Assembly: GCF_008086165.1 (NCBI RefSeq)
Contig: NZ_VSKL01000004.1
Location: forward strand, 186,001-250,000
Direction of reading: 5' to 3'
From: Algorimicrobium algoritergicola
Lineage (GTDB): Bacteria > Bacteroidota > Bacteroidia > Flavobacteriales > Flavobacteriaceae
Length of the DNA: 64,000 nt
A program made the position numbers and the translations under genes. The notes beneath the pieces are model-generated. The model was not told where the DNA came from and did no database searches. It was given only the letters and a program-made list of their open reading frames with translations. Positions 45,769 to 55,065 of this stretch are shown here, piece by piece; position 1 is the first letter of the stretch; every line of letters starts with the position of its first letter.

Positions 45769-47487
45769 CTATTCTTTTTTGTAAATAGTAGTCCCTTCTT
45801 TAATAGTTTCCATAACAGAAATATCTTTGATTTCCATTGGCGATACTTTAAGTGGATTTTTATCTAGAATTACTAAATCGGCTAACAAACCTGTTTTGAG
45901 CATACCTTTTCTATCTTCCTCAAAATACTGGTAAGCTGCATTACTTGTTATGGCTTGTAAAGCATGAAATGGTGAAATACGTTCATCAGCTCCAATGACT
46001 TCGCCTTTTCTGGACAGACGATTTACCGCAGACCAAACAACAAACAACTGATCAATTGGCACTACATTAAAATCTGTATGATTTGTTGGTTTCAACCCTT
46101 TAGAAATAGCTGTTTTCATAGGACTAATAAAGGAAGTTTGTTCCAAACCGCGATTTTCAATATGTGCATCAGCAAAAAAGAAGGTATGTTCTGTATATAA
46201 TGAAGGTATCATTTTATATTCAACATATTTATCAAGTTGATCTGCTCTTACAAATTGTGAATGAACAATAGTTGTTCGTCTTTCTTTTGCTGGGTTTCCG
46301 TTACTTGCAAATTCGTGTGCTTTTATACACATATCAATGGCTCCATCTCCATTTGCATGAAAAGTAGATTGCAAGTTATTATCATATACTTTTTTCAACA
46401 TAGCATTCACCTCATCTTGCGAAAAAGTAGACTCACCTAACCAATCCGTCTCGCCACTTGGTCCACCTGTTAAATACGGTGTTGTAAATAAAGCTGTACG
46501 TCCTTGGGGTGATCCATCAATGGTGATTTTAATTCCTCCTAATTTAAATTTATTGTCATAATTTCCAAAAGCATCTACGCCATATGTACTTAAAACACTA
46601 TCTAATTCTGTAATAAACGGATATGAAACAACATCAATAAACAAGGCGTTATCATCAGCTGCTTTTTTCAGAATAATCACATCAGACAAGTGAGACAATC
46701 CCTCTTGAGCGGTTGTAATTCCTGCTTCGGCATAAATCATTTGCCCATCCTTTATTTGTTGCACCAATTCGGCTTCAGATGGTTTTGGTAAATCTTCAAA
46801 AATAGGAAGAAATGCCGTTTCCATAATTAATCCGTAAGGTTCATTTGTTCCTGGCTTTCTAACAATGATTCCACCTGGAGGCGTTTCCGTTTTATCCGAA
46901 ATGTTGAATTTTTCCATGGCTTTAGAGTTAATTACTGCGCCATGTAATGATACGTGCATAACCAAAACTGGATTATTTGGAAAAGCCGCATCCAAATCAT
47001 CTCTGTTTAGGAGCTTTCCATCTGGCATAATTGTATCATCATAGCCATATCCAATAATTAGTTCGCCTTCAGGAATACTTTTTTCTGTTTGAATATTTTT
47101 TAAAGCCTCTACAATACCAGCAACATCATTGGCATTACCAACAGGAGATGGTGAGCAATTAGCTTGGTTACTCATAGATAAGGCATTAATAAAATGACTG
47201 TGTGGATCTATAAATCCTGGCAATAAGGTTTTACCTTCAAGATCTATTACTTTATATGAACCAGTAGTTTTCAGCGCTTCGTCAAAACTTCCAGCGAAAC
47301 TAATTTTTCCGTCCGTTACAACTAGAGATTCAACATACTCAGCAGTTTCGCCAGACATGGTAATAATATCACCATTGTAATAAACGGTTGAAATAGATTT
47401 ATTTTCGGTGACATTCTTTGAAGTTTCTGAATCTTTGCAGGCAAAAACTAGAAAAGTTATAAAAATGAGAGTAAGTAGTTTTTTCAT
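45769..47487 (-). CDS. Amidohydrolase-family (YtcJ-like) lipoprotein
   Basis: A 572-residue metal-dependent hydrolase of the amidohydrolase-3 type, with a signal peptide and lipobox (LVFAC, Cys17). Seen: GKTLLPGFIDPHSHF (metal-binding HxH), KITIDGSPQGRTA, FHANGDGAIDMCI, RRTTIVHSQFV and HTDFNV, followed by a C-terminal LADLVILDKNPL. It would cleave an amide or related bond outside the cytoplasm. The substrate is unknown. YtcJ relatives are often cytoplasmic, so lipid anchoring is notable. Confidence 0.9.
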   Translation of the reverse strand: MKKLLTLIFITFLVFACKDSETSKNVTENKSISTVYYNGDIITMSGETAEYVESLVVTDGKISFAGSFDEALKTTGSYKVIDLEGKTLLPGFIDPHSHFINALSMSNQANCSPSPVGNANDVAGIVEALKNIQTEKSIPEGELIIGYGYDDTIMPDGKLLNRDDLDAAFPNNPVLVMHVSLHGAVINSKAMEKFNISDKTETPPGGIIVRKPGTNEPYGLIMETAFLPIFEDLPKPSEAELVQQIKDGQMIYAEAGITTAQEGLSHLSDVIILKKAADDNALFIDVVSYPFITELDSVLSTYGVDAFGNYDNKFKLGGIKITIDGSPQGRTALFTTPYLTGGPSGETDWLGESTFSQDEVNAMLKKVYDNNLQSTFHANGDGAIDMCIKAHEFASNGNPAKERRTTIVHSQFVRADQLDKYVEYKMIPSLYTEHTFFFADAHIENRGLEQTSFISPMKTAISKGLKPTNHTDFNVVPIDQLFVVWSAVNRLSRKGEVIGADERISPFHALQAITSNAAYQYFEEDRKGMLKTGLLADLVILDKNPLKVSPMEIKDISVMETIKEGTTIYKKE

Positions 47488-47572
47488 TGAAATTTGGGTT
47501 AATGTTAGTTATAATTCTCTAACAAACATAATTAAAATCAACGTGAATCCTCCATAAAACTAGTTGATTATA

Positions 47573-47959
47573 CTAAAGATATCTATTTAGCTCTAATGCA
47601 TTAATTCCACCATGACTGGCATGGGCAACGGCTGTGCCATTTCTAATAATTAATAATTGTGGCGACTCATGAAGCACTTGAAACTTATAACCTGTTTCAT
47701 GACTAACATCACGATAATTCAATAAATCTAAATAATATAAATCCGCATTTAAATCTACATCAAATGCATCAACAAACTGATTCATCACCATTTTACTAAT
47801 ACCACAGCGTGTAGAATGTTTAAATATCATTTGCGTTTTGGTGTTAGATTTTTTAGCAATTTCATCTAATTGTCCAACCGTGGTTAAAGCTTTCCAAGGC
47901 AATAACTTTTCCTCTTTAGGCTCACTGGAACCGCCAAATAACTTATTTATAAAACCCAT
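47573..47959 (-). CDS. ytxJ: Bacillithiol-system thioredoxin-like protein YtxJ
   Basis: A 128-residue thioredoxin-fold protein with a single active-site-like cysteine in HSTRCGISKMVM (CxxS), the hallmark of YtxJ, a putative monothiol bacilliredoxin. Downstream strand motifs (YYLDLLNYRDVSH, VLHESPQLLIIRNG) fit. The protein is cytoplasmic. It implies that the organism uses bacillithiol. Divergent from clpB. Confidence 0.87.
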   Translation of the reverse strand: MGFINKLFGGSSEPKEEKLLPWKALTTVGQLDEIAKKSNTKTQMIFKHSTRCGISKMVMNQFVDAFDVDLNADLYYLDLLNYRDVSHETGYKFQVLHESPQLLIIRNGTAVAHASHGGINALELNRYL

Positions 47960-48053
47960 TTTTCTAATTCTAAAATTTGTATCTTAAAGGTAAGTCGAAA
48001 CAAGTTTACAAATCTTACAAACTGACTAAACGTCACGCTACAACTAGCTTTAC

Positions 48054-48068
48054 GCGACATTTTGTCGC
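48054..48068. promoter_or_regulatory. Short palindrome upstream of clpB
   Basis: GCGACA (48054-48059), a 3-base loop and TGTCGC (48063-48068), about 100 bases before clpB. It could be an operator or an RNA hairpin. It is not the HrcA/CIRCE sequence, and no CIRCE element is seen in the 211-base gap. Confidence 0.3.
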
Positions 48069-48170
48069 TAAACATGAAGTGGTAAGATTATTGACTTATA
48101 GCTATCAAACACAACAACTAGTAATAACAAAACATATAAACACATCCCTTAAAACGGATTATATACTATT

Positions 48171-50780
48171 ATGAATTTAAATAATTATACCATAAAATCA
48201 CAAGAAGCCATTCAGCAAGCCCAACAGCTTGCCCAAGGGTTTGGACATCAACAAATAGAAAATGAACATATTTTTAAAGCGCTTTTTAATATTGATGAAA
48301 ACGTTTTACCGTTTCTATTAAAAAAGTTGAATGTAAACATTCCAATTTTAGAACAGGCTCTAGATAAGCAACTAGAAAGCTTTGCTAAAGTATCTGGTGG
48401 CGAAATTATGCTTTCACGAGAAGCAGGAAAAACCTTAAATGAAGCAGCAATAGTGGCAAAAAAAATGACCGATGAATATGTTTCAATCGAACATTTAATA
48501 TTGGCTATTTTTAAATCGACCAGTAAAATTGCCCAAATGCTAAAAGATCAAGGTGTTTCTGAAAAGCACTTAAAAGCTGCTATTGAAGAATTACGTCAAG
48601 GTGATCGTGTAACATCTCAAAGTCAAGAAGAAACGTATAATTCATTGAATAAATACGCCAAAAACCTGAACCAGTTAGCCAAAGAAGGTAAATTAGATCC
48701 AGTTATTGGTCGTGATGAAGAAATACGACGCATACTTCAAATTTTATCTCGAAGAACCAAAAACAACCCCATTTTAGTAGGTGAACCAGGAACTGGTAAA
48801 ACCGCTATTGCGGAAGGTTTAGCACATAGAATTGTAGATGGTGATATTCCTGAAAATTTAATCGACAAACAAATTTTCGCTTTAGATATGGGAGCTCTTA
48901 TTGCAGGCGCCAAATATAAAGGTGAATTTGAAGAACGTTTAAAAGCTGTTATCAAAGAAGTAACAACTAGCGAAGGCGACATTGTTCTTTTTATTGATGA
49001 GATCCATACCCTTGTAGGTGCAGGTGGTGGTCAAGGCGCTATGGATGCTGCCAATATTTTAAAGCCAGCATTAGCGCGTGGTGAACTACGTGCTATTGGA
49101 GCTACAACTTTGGACGAGTATCAAAAATACTTTGAAAAAGATAAAGCATTGGAACGTCGTTTTCAGAAAGTAATGGTGGATGAGCCAGATACGGAAAGCG
49201 CCATTTCTATCCTTCGTGGAATTAAAGAGAAGTATGAAACACACCATAAAGTTCGTATAAAAGATGAAGCTATCATTGGTGCTGTGGAATTATCAGAACG
49301 ATACATTACCAACCGTTTTTTACCAGATAAAGCTATTGACTTAATGGACGAAGCAGCTGCTAAATTACGAATGGAAATCAATTCCAAACCAGAAGAATTA
49401 GATGTGCTGGATAGAAAAGTGATGCAGTTGGAAATTGAAATTGAAGCCATTAAGCGTGAAAAAGATGAAACGAAATTAAAAACGTTACGTGCTGATTTAG
49501 CAAACTTAAAAGAAGAACGCAACGAGCTGAATGCCAAATGGAAAAGCGAAAAAGAAGTCGTAGATAATATCCAAACGGCAAAATCCGATATTGAAGAATT
49601 TAAACTAGAAGCCGAACGCGCTGAACGAGATGGTGACTATGGCAAAGTAGCTGAAATTCGCTATGGAAAAATAAAAGAAGCACAAGAACGTTTGGAAACC
49701 CTTCAAAAGGAATTGCAAGCCAATCAAAGTGAAAGTTCCTTAATAAAAGAAGAAGTCACTTATGATGATATTGCCGAAGTGGTAGCTAAATGGACGGGTA
49801 TTCCAGTAACTAAAATGTTACAGAGTGAACGTGAAAAGCTTTTAAAATTAGAAGACGAACTTCACAAACGTGTTGTTGGTCAAGAAGAAGCTATTGTTGC
49901 GGTTAGTGATGCCGTAAGACGCTCTAGAGCTGGTTTACAAAATCCACAAAAACCGATTGGTACCTTCCTGTTTTTAGGAACAACAGGTGTGGGTAAAACG
50001 GAATTAGCAAAAGCATTGGCTGAATATTTATTCGATGATGAAGCGGCTATGACCAGAATTGACATGAGTGAATACCAAGAGCGTCATGCGGTGAGCAGAT
50101 TGGTTGGTGCACCTCCAGGATACGTTGGTTATGATGAAGGTGGTCAGTTAACAGAGGCTGTAAGACGTAAGCCATATTCAGTTGTTTTATTAGATGAAAT
50201 TGAAAAGGCGCACCCGGATACTTTCAATATTTTATTGCAAGTATTGGACGAAGGTCATTTAACGGATAATAAAGGGCGACTTGCAGATTTTAAAAACACG
50301 ATTATCATTATGACCTCCAATATGGGAAGTCAGATAATTCAAGAGAAATTTGAAGCGACAAAAGATGTTGATGCCGCTATGGAACTAGCAAAAATAGAAG
50401 TGCTTGGTTTGCTAAAACAAAGCGTGAGACCTGAATTTTTAAACCGTATTGATGATACCATTATGTTTACACCTTTAACCCAGGAAAACATAACAGAAAT
50501 TGTAGGACTACAATTAAAAGGCATTACCAAAATGATAGGAAAACAAGGCATCACGTTTGATGCAACACCAGAAGCCATTGCCTATTTAGCTAAAAAAGGC
50601 TACAATCCAGAATATGGTGCGCGACCGGTTAAACGTGTGATTCAGAAAGAAGTTTTAAATGAATTAAGTAAAGAAATTTTATCTGGAACTGTTTCAACAG
50701 ACAGTATTATTCTACTAGATGCTTTTGATGATAAATTAGTTTTTAGAAATCAAGGTGATTTAGTAAACGAAGACTATTAA
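48171..50780 (+). CDS. clpB: ATP-dependent disaggregase ClpB
   Basis: An 869-residue Hsp100 chaperone that, with DnaK, dissolves protein aggregates. The N-domain (1 to about 150) has two Clp_N repeats. The first AAA+ domain has Walker A GEPGTGKT (about 204-211). The long middle domain (about 405-530) is a coiled coil (KREKDETKLKTLRADLANL). The second AAA+ domain has GTTGVGKT (about 603-610), and the C-terminal D2-small domain ends near RPVKRVIQKEV. Full length. Expression is probably heat-inducible in life, but no specific element is recognised here. Confidence 0.97.
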   Translation: MNLNNYTIKSQEAIQQAQQLAQGFGHQQIENEHIFKALFNIDENVLPFLLKKLNVNIPILEQALDKQLESFAKVSGGEIMLSREAGKTLNEAAIVAKKMTDEYVSIEHLILAIFKSTSKIAQMLKDQGVSEKHLKAAIEELRQGDRVTSQSQEETYNSLNKYAKNLNQLAKEGKLDPVIGRDEEIRRILQILSRRTKNNPILVGEPGTGKTAIAEGLAHRIVDGDIPENLIDKQIFALDMGALIAGAKYKGEFEERLKAVIKEVTTSEGDIVLFIDEIHTLVGAGGGQGAMDAANILKPALARGELRAIGATTLDEYQKYFEKDKALERRFQKVMVDEPDTESAISILRGIKEKYETHHKVRIKDEAIIGAVELSERYITNRFLPDKAIDLMDEAAAKLRMEINSKPEELDVLDRKVMQLEIEIEAIKREKDETKLKTLRADLANLKEERNELNAKWKSEKEVVDNIQTAKSDIEEFKLEAERAERDGDYGKVAEIRYGKIKEAQERLETLQKELQANQSESSLIKEEVTYDDIAEVVAKWTGIPVTKMLQSEREKLLKLEDELHKRVVGQEEAIVAVSDAVRRSRAGLQNPQKPIGTFLFLGTTGVGKTELAKALAEYLFDDEAAMTRIDMSEYQERHAVSRLVGAPPGYVGYDEGGQLTEAVRRKPYSVVLLDEIEKAHPDTFNILLQVLDEGHLTDNKGRLADFKNTIIIMTSNMGSQIIQEKFEATKDVDAAMELAKIEVLGLLKQSVRPEFLNRIDDTIMFTPLTQENITEIVGLQLKGITKMIGKQGITFDATPEAIAYLAKKGYNPEYGARPVKRVIQKEVLNELSKEILSGTVSTDSIILLDAFDDKLVFRNQGDLVNEDY

Positions 50781-50848
50781 AGTTTCCTTAAAACGAAAAT
50801 AAATAATCCGAAAGAACGTTTTCATTAATAAGTTGGTTAGTTAGTTTG

Positions 50849-50893
50849 AAAAAGCAATGTAAATCCCTAAAGGGATGCACGTTGCTTTTTTTT
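50849..50893 (+). terminator. Intrinsic terminator after clpB
   Basis: A compound stem: AAAGCAA (from 50851) with TTGCTTT, and an inner ATCCCT/AGGGAT, followed by a run of eight T (50886-50893). Confidence 0.85.
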
Positions 50894-51026
50894 ATATGAG
50901 TTTTTGAGATTTTGCATTTCAAAAATTTTTGCTTATTTTCTTAGTATATACAGTTATAACATTAAAATCAACATTTAAGAATAAAATAGCGTAAGTTTAT
51001 TTTAGCTTAAAATTAAAACAAAAGAT

Positions 51027-51413
51027 ATGGGCATGTTTCATTATTACGATTTACCAGGTGCTGAAATTTTTGTTTTTGACGATTTTCTTATTTGCCAAAT
51101 AGGTGAAGGCATGGAAATCCATCCAGAACATAATACAAACTTAAAAGAAGTGATTGAAAAGCATTTTTTAGGTAAACATATTGGCTATATATCCAATCGC
51201 GTAAACTCCTATTCAGTAGACCCGCTGACTTATGTTGAAACGGAAAAAATCCCCAATTTATTAGCTATGGCTATAATTCCTGAAACCGAAATTATGCGAA
51301 AGAATGCCGAATATGAACGTAATTTTTATGATAAACCTTATGAAATATTCGATTGTTTAGGTGATGCTATTAATTGGATTCATTGTCTTATTAGAGAAAA
51401 AACAAATTCATAA
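51027..51413 (+). CDS. Small soluble protein of unknown function (STAS/SpoIIAA-like fold possible)
   Basis: A 128-residue soluble protein. The alternation of strands and helices (FVFDDFLICQIGEG, LKEVIEKHFLGKHIGYISNR, AMAIIPETEIMRKNAEYER, CLGDAINWIHCLI) resembles the SpoIIAA/STAS-like proteins common in Bacteroidota, but I cannot confirm it. Free-standing gene with its own terminator. Confidence 0.65.
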   Translation: MGMFHYYDLPGAEIFVFDDFLICQIGEGMEIHPEHNTNLKEVIEKHFLGKHIGYISNRVNSYSVDPLTYVETEKIPNLLAMAIIPETEIMRKNAEYERNFYDKPYEIFDCLGDAINWIHCLIREKTNS

Positions 51414-51417
51414 ATAG

Positions 51418-51443
51418 AAAAAGCCGCATACAAGCGGCTTTTT
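51418..51443. terminator. Bidirectional intrinsic terminator
   Basis: AAGCCGC (51421-51427) pairs with GCGGCTT (51434-51440), flanked by an A-run and T5. It lies between convergent genes. Confidence 0.85.
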
Positions 51444-51468
51444 CTATTTTGATAATTTAGCAAGTCAA

Positions 51469-52098
51469 TTAGAATTTTCTACCAATACCCAAACCAACTA
51501 CTAATGGGTTAATATCTACCTCTACTGGTAAAATACCTGCTCCAGTATTTACTTCAACATCTGTTGAAATTAATAATTGTTTCACATCTAGGTTTAAAAA
51601 CCACTTGTCATTTAGATTGTAATCAACTCCTACTTGAAATGAAAATCCAACCGTGTTCTCATAGTCCATATCAACAACATCACCTTCATCTATACCGTAA
51701 AAAATGGTGTAATTAATACCAGCACCTAAATAAGGTTTAAAATCACCAAAATAAAAGTGGTATTGTAAATTTAATGTTGGAGGCAATAACCACGCATGAC
51801 CTAAATCGGTTGTTCCTAAATTGTTACCAACTTCCACATCGTGTTTAGTAGTTGCTAAAATTAATTCAGCAGCTATGTTTTTAGTAAAGAAGTATGTAAA
51901 ATCTAATTCTGGAACAAAAGTCGTGGAAATATCCACATCCGCACCTGGTAAATTATCTCCTGGTTGAGGGATAACAGCAATCACTCTAAAACGTGCTTGC
52001 CACTTACTGTAATCATCATTGGAAGATTGAACCTCTTGAGCCTGCGCATTAAACACAAATGCAAACACTAATAATGCACTAAAAATTATTTTTTTCAT
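51469..52098 (-). CDS. OmpW-family outer membrane protein
   Basis: A 209-residue outer-membrane barrel. I place the start at 52096-52098, giving MKKIIFSALLVFAFVFNAQAQ, a clean signal peptide. An upstream in-frame ATG at 52231-52233 would add 45 residues before it. Features of OmpW: FRVIAVIPQ near the N-terminus, TYFFTKNIAAELILATTKHDV, LPPTLNLQYHF, PYLGAGINYTIFY, and a terminal Phe (VVGLGIGRKF). It would form a small 8-stranded hydrophobic-substrate channel. Confidence 0.88.
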   Translation of the reverse strand: MKKIIFSALLVFAFVFNAQAQEVQSSNDDYSKWQARFRVIAVIPQPGDNLPGADVDISTTFVPELDFTYFFTKNIAAELILATTKHDVEVGNNLGTTDLGHAWLLPPTLNLQYHFYFGDFKPYLGAGINYTIFYGIDEGDVVDMDYENTVGFSFQVGVDYNLNDKWFLNLDVKQLLISTDVEVNTGAGILPVEVDINPLVVGLGIGRKF

Positions 52099-52342
52099 GA
52101 TATAAAGTTTAAAATTATACCTCAAAAGTAATTTCAATAAAACCTTTAAATACTGACAAAAATCATAGATGAAAATTCCACCCACTAATATGCTATGAGT
52201 CAATGAACTAAATTTGCTAAATAAATTAAACATTCTAAACCCGTATAAAATTTGCTAAATTTTTAATAAAGTTTATCGATTAAGTTAAAAAGATAAGCAG
52301 TTAATCGTATTTTTACAGCACCTTAACCTAATTATCTCAATC

Positions 52343-52996
52343 ATGAACATTAATAATTATATTGATCACACACTCCTTAAACCTACTGCTACACAAAAAG
52401 AAATAAAAACCCTTTGTGACGAAGCCAAAGAACATCGTTTCTTTAGTGTTTGTGTTAATGGTTTTTATGTACCTTTAGCTAAAGAACTTTTAACAAAATC
52501 CAATGTTAAAGTATGTGCTGTTGTTGGCTTTCCATTAGGAGCCATGACAACCGAAACAAAAGTTTTTGAAGCAAAGAAAGCTATTGAAGATGGTGCTGAT
52601 GAAATTGATATGGTTATTAATATTGGTATGCTTAAAAGCAAAAGTTACGTTAATGTTTATACAGATATTCGCGATGTAAAAGTGGCTATTGGCGCTAAAA
52701 CGTTAAAAGTAATATTAGAAATTAGTGAATTATCAAAAAACGAAATCATTAAAGCTTGTCAGATTTGTCTGGATGCTAAAGCCGATTTTATAAAAACATC
52801 AACTGGATTTTCAAAAGGTGGTGCTACATTAACGGCTGTTAAAATGATTCGTAAAACGATAAAAGATGGTGCAAAAATAAAAGCATCAGGCGGTATTCGT
52901 AATCTAGGAACTGCTAAAAAATATATTGAAGCTGGTGTAGACAGAATAGGTGCATCATCAGGTGTTTCTATAATGGAGGAATTAGCCAAGCAATAA
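52343..52996 (+). CDS. deoC: Deoxyribose-phosphate aldolase
   Basis: A 217-residue class I aldolase splitting 2-deoxyribose-5-phosphate to glyceraldehyde-3-phosphate and acetaldehyde. It has IDHTLLKPTAT at the start, VVGFPLGAM, the Schiff-base Lys151 in DFIKTSTGF, and the second Lys in KASGGIRN. Full family length. It is 18 bases before deoD, so the two form a deoxynucleoside-catabolism operon. Confidence 0.95.
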   Translation: MNINNYIDHTLLKPTATQKEIKTLCDEAKEHRFFSVCVNGFYVPLAKELLTKSNVKVCAVVGFPLGAMTTETKVFEAKKAIEDGADEIDMVINIGMLKSKSYVNVYTDIRDVKVAIGAKTLKVILEISELSKNEIIKACQICLDAKADFIKTSTGFSKGGATLTAVKMIRKTIKDGAKIKASGGIRNLGTAKKYIEAGVDRIGASSGVSIMEELAKQ

Positions 52997-53014
52997 CAAA
53001 AAATCAATCAGATT

Positions 53015-53713
53015 ATGAGTGTACATATTGAAGCCAAAAAAGGAGAAATTGCTGAAACCATTCTTTTACCTGGCGATCCACTTCGTGCAAAATGGATAGC
53101 CGAAACGTTTTTAGACAACCCAAAATGTTTCAATAAAGTCCGCAATATGTTTGGTTATACAGGAACTTTTAATGGGAAACCAATATCTGTTATGGGTACC
53201 GGAATGGGGGTTCCAAGCATTTCTATTTATGCACATGAACTTATTAATGAATTTGGTGTAAAAAACTTAATTCGTGTTGGTAGCGCTGGTTCATACCAAG
53301 AACATGTAAAAGTTAGAGATATTGTTTTAGCCATGGCTGCATCATCAAATTCTGGTGTTAATGAATTACGTTTTGGTGGTGCCGATTACGCACCAACCGC
53401 CGATTATAATTTATTCCAAAAGGCAGTTGATATAGCCAAAACCAAAAACATTCCTATTAAAGCAGGAAACGTTTTTACTTCGGATGAGTTTTATGCCGAC
53501 AATTTTGAGTCTTATAAAAAGTGGTCTAAATTTGGTGTCCTTTGTGTAGAAATGGAAACCGCTGGATTATACACCATTGCTGCCAAACACAATGTTAATG
53601 CATTGACTATTTTAACCATTTCAGATTCTTTAGTAACTGGTGAACGTACCACAAGTCAAGAACGCGAAACCACATTTAAAGACATGATTTCTATTGCTTT
53701 AGATTTAGCTTAA
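53015..53713 (+). CDS. deoD: Purine-nucleoside phosphorylase
   Basis: A 232-residue hexameric PNP of the DeoD type that cleaves purine (deoxy)nucleosides with phosphate. Seen: [14 protein letters not shown] (phosphate site), [22 protein letters not shown]-like [19 protein letters not shown] and the catalytic Asp region [10 protein letters not shown]. It follows deoC by 18 bases and precedes a lipoprotein phosphatase gene by 17 (from its preferred start). Confidence 0.95.
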   Translation: MSVHIEAKKGEIAETILLPGDPLRAKWIAETFLDNPKCFNKVRNMFGYTGTFNGKPISVMGTGMGVPSISIYAHELINEFGVKNLIRVGSAGSYQEHVKVRDIVLAMAASSNSGVNELRFGGADYAPTADYNLFQKAVDIAKTKNIPIKAGNVFTSDEFYADNFESYKKWSKFGVLCVEMETAGLYTIAAKHNVNALTILTISDSLVTGERTTSQERETTFKDMISIALDLA

Positions 53714-53730
53714 TCATAAATATGATGCAT

Positions 53731-54246
53731 ATGAAATTTTTAATACCTCTTATTCTTATTGGTTTCTTTACTGTATCAAGTTGTGCAATAAAATCGGATG
53801 ATACCACATTAACAACTCTCTACTTTATACGTCACGCAGAAAAAGACCGAAGCAATCTAGAAAACAAAAACCCACATTTAACAGCTAAAGGAAACGAGAG
53901 AGCCAAATACTGGGCGGAAGTTCTTAAAAATGTGAAATTTGATGCTATTTATTCAACTGATTATACACGAACTATTGAAACAGCTTCACCAACGGCCAAA
54001 AACAATAATCTAAAAATTCAGATTTACGATGCTAACACATTAAATGCTGATAAATTGTTAAGAGAAAATAGAGGTAACAACGTGCTTATTGTTGGCCATA
54101 GTGATACGACACCCAAATTTGTAAATAAATTTTTAGGAACTGAAAGTTATCAAGATATTGATGATAGTAACAATGGAAATTTGTACATCCTAACGATTAC
54201 AAATACCATGATCACGGATTTACTTCTGAATGTGGACCCTCAATGA
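53731..54246 (+). CDS. SixA/PGM-like histidine phosphatase lipoprotein
   Basis: A 171-residue lipoprotein (signal peptide ending in VSSC) with a histidine-phosphatase fold: the RHAEKD motif with the phosphate-accepting His, SGE-like positions replaced by STDYTRTIETA, and VGHSDTTP carrying the second His. ATG at 53731 is chosen because it gives a compact signal (MKFLIPLILIGFF). An ATG at 53722 adds MMH. It probably dephosphorylates a small molecule in the periplasm. The 3' end overlaps the convergent gene by 35 bases. Confidence 0.85.
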   Translation: MKFLIPLILIGFFTVSSCAIKSDDTTLTTLYFIRHAEKDRSNLENKNPHLTAKGNERAKYWAEVLKNVKFDAIYSTDYTRTIETASPTAKNNNLKIQIYDANTLNADKLLRENRGNNVLIVGHSDTTPKFVNKFLGTESYQDIDDSNNGNLYILTITNTMITDLLLNVDPQ

Positions 54247-54973
54247 TATTCTCCAATTTTATTTTAGAGAGCAATTTTAATTGTTGTTTTTCAAACAAAT
54301 CATCCAAATCTTCTACTGAAACACCTTCGGCTTCTGATTTATAATTATTGTAATCCACAAAGCGCAAACCTGCTACATAGCGTTCGTTAAAGGCTTCACG
54401 GAAACGAAATCCAACGCCATCTTCTTCTTGATACGAATAGGCTAAATAATCTACTTTAAAGGTTTTGGTTTGAATCCAATATATAAATTCGTCTTCAAAA
54501 TCTTCTCCGCCACCCTCTTCATTAAAAGTGACTTTAATTTTGTAGTATGGCACGTCTTTTATTGTAACCTTCCCTATTAATTGCTTATTTACAGCAGCAT
54601 CATTTAAACCATGAGGTAGTATGGCGAAATAATGAACTGAATTCACAGACGCACTTAATTTTGCTGCAGTAGTATCAGCTAACATAACCTGTTTTTCGTC
54701 AATATATCGTTCAAATCCATTATTATCAATATAGTCTTGAACAAACCCAACAGAATCTTTATGAAACTCCCTAATCAAAGAATAATAACCATTATAACGA
54801 GCGGCATGATATTGTATATCTCTAAATTGAAAGGAATAAGACGACCTGTCCAACTTATTACCACCAGCAACTTTTATGGCTTTTTTTACAATTTCGTTAG
54901 CTGTCAGTTCTTTTTTAGAAGACTCACAACTAGCCATAAATAAAACGATTAATATAAGGGCTATATGTTTCAT
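54212..54973 (-). CDS. Lipoprotein of unknown function (resembles DUF6503)
   Basis: A 253-residue lipoprotein (lipobox FMASC, Cys15). The pattern ANEIVKKAIKVAGGNKLDRSSYSFQFRD followed by outer-membrane-lipoprotein-carrier-like strands (KVTIKDVPYYKIKVTFNEEGGG, EFIYWIQTKTFKVDYLAYSYQE) resembles the DUF6503 family of Bacteroidota from memory. The role is unknown. It overlaps the end of the phosphatase gene by 35 bases. Confidence 0.75.
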   Translation of the reverse strand: MKHIALILIVLFMASCESSKKELTANEIVKKAIKVAGGNKLDRSSYSFQFRDIQYHAARYNGYYSLIREFHKDSVGFVQDYIDNNGFERYIDEKQVMLADTTAAKLSASVNSVHYFAILPHGLNDAAVNKQLIGKVTIKDVPYYKIKVTFNEEGGGEDFEDEFIYWIQTKTFKVDYLAYSYQEEDGVGFRFREAFNERYVAGLRFVDYNNYKSEAEGVSVEDLDDLFEKQQLKLLSKIKLENIIEGPHSEVNP

Positions 54974-55065
54974 GTTTAATATATTTCTAATTTCTGTCGT
55001 AAATCTAATGAATACTTACAGCATAAATTCGAAAAGCAATCATAATTTATTTACCTTTGAATTCT

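Noticed and set aside
47977-48174. Open frame of 65 codons upstream of clpB
   Set aside because: No family likeness, basic and Thr/Lys-rich composition, and its end overlaps the clpB start. Treated as clpB leader.
48737-50578. Several long antisense frames within clpB
   Set aside because: Typical antisense shadows of a conserved coding sequence; the sense-strand protein is fully accounted for.
52099-52233. N-terminal extension of the OmpW-like protein
   Set aside because: A 45-residue extension before a normal signal peptide is not credible for an outer-membrane protein.
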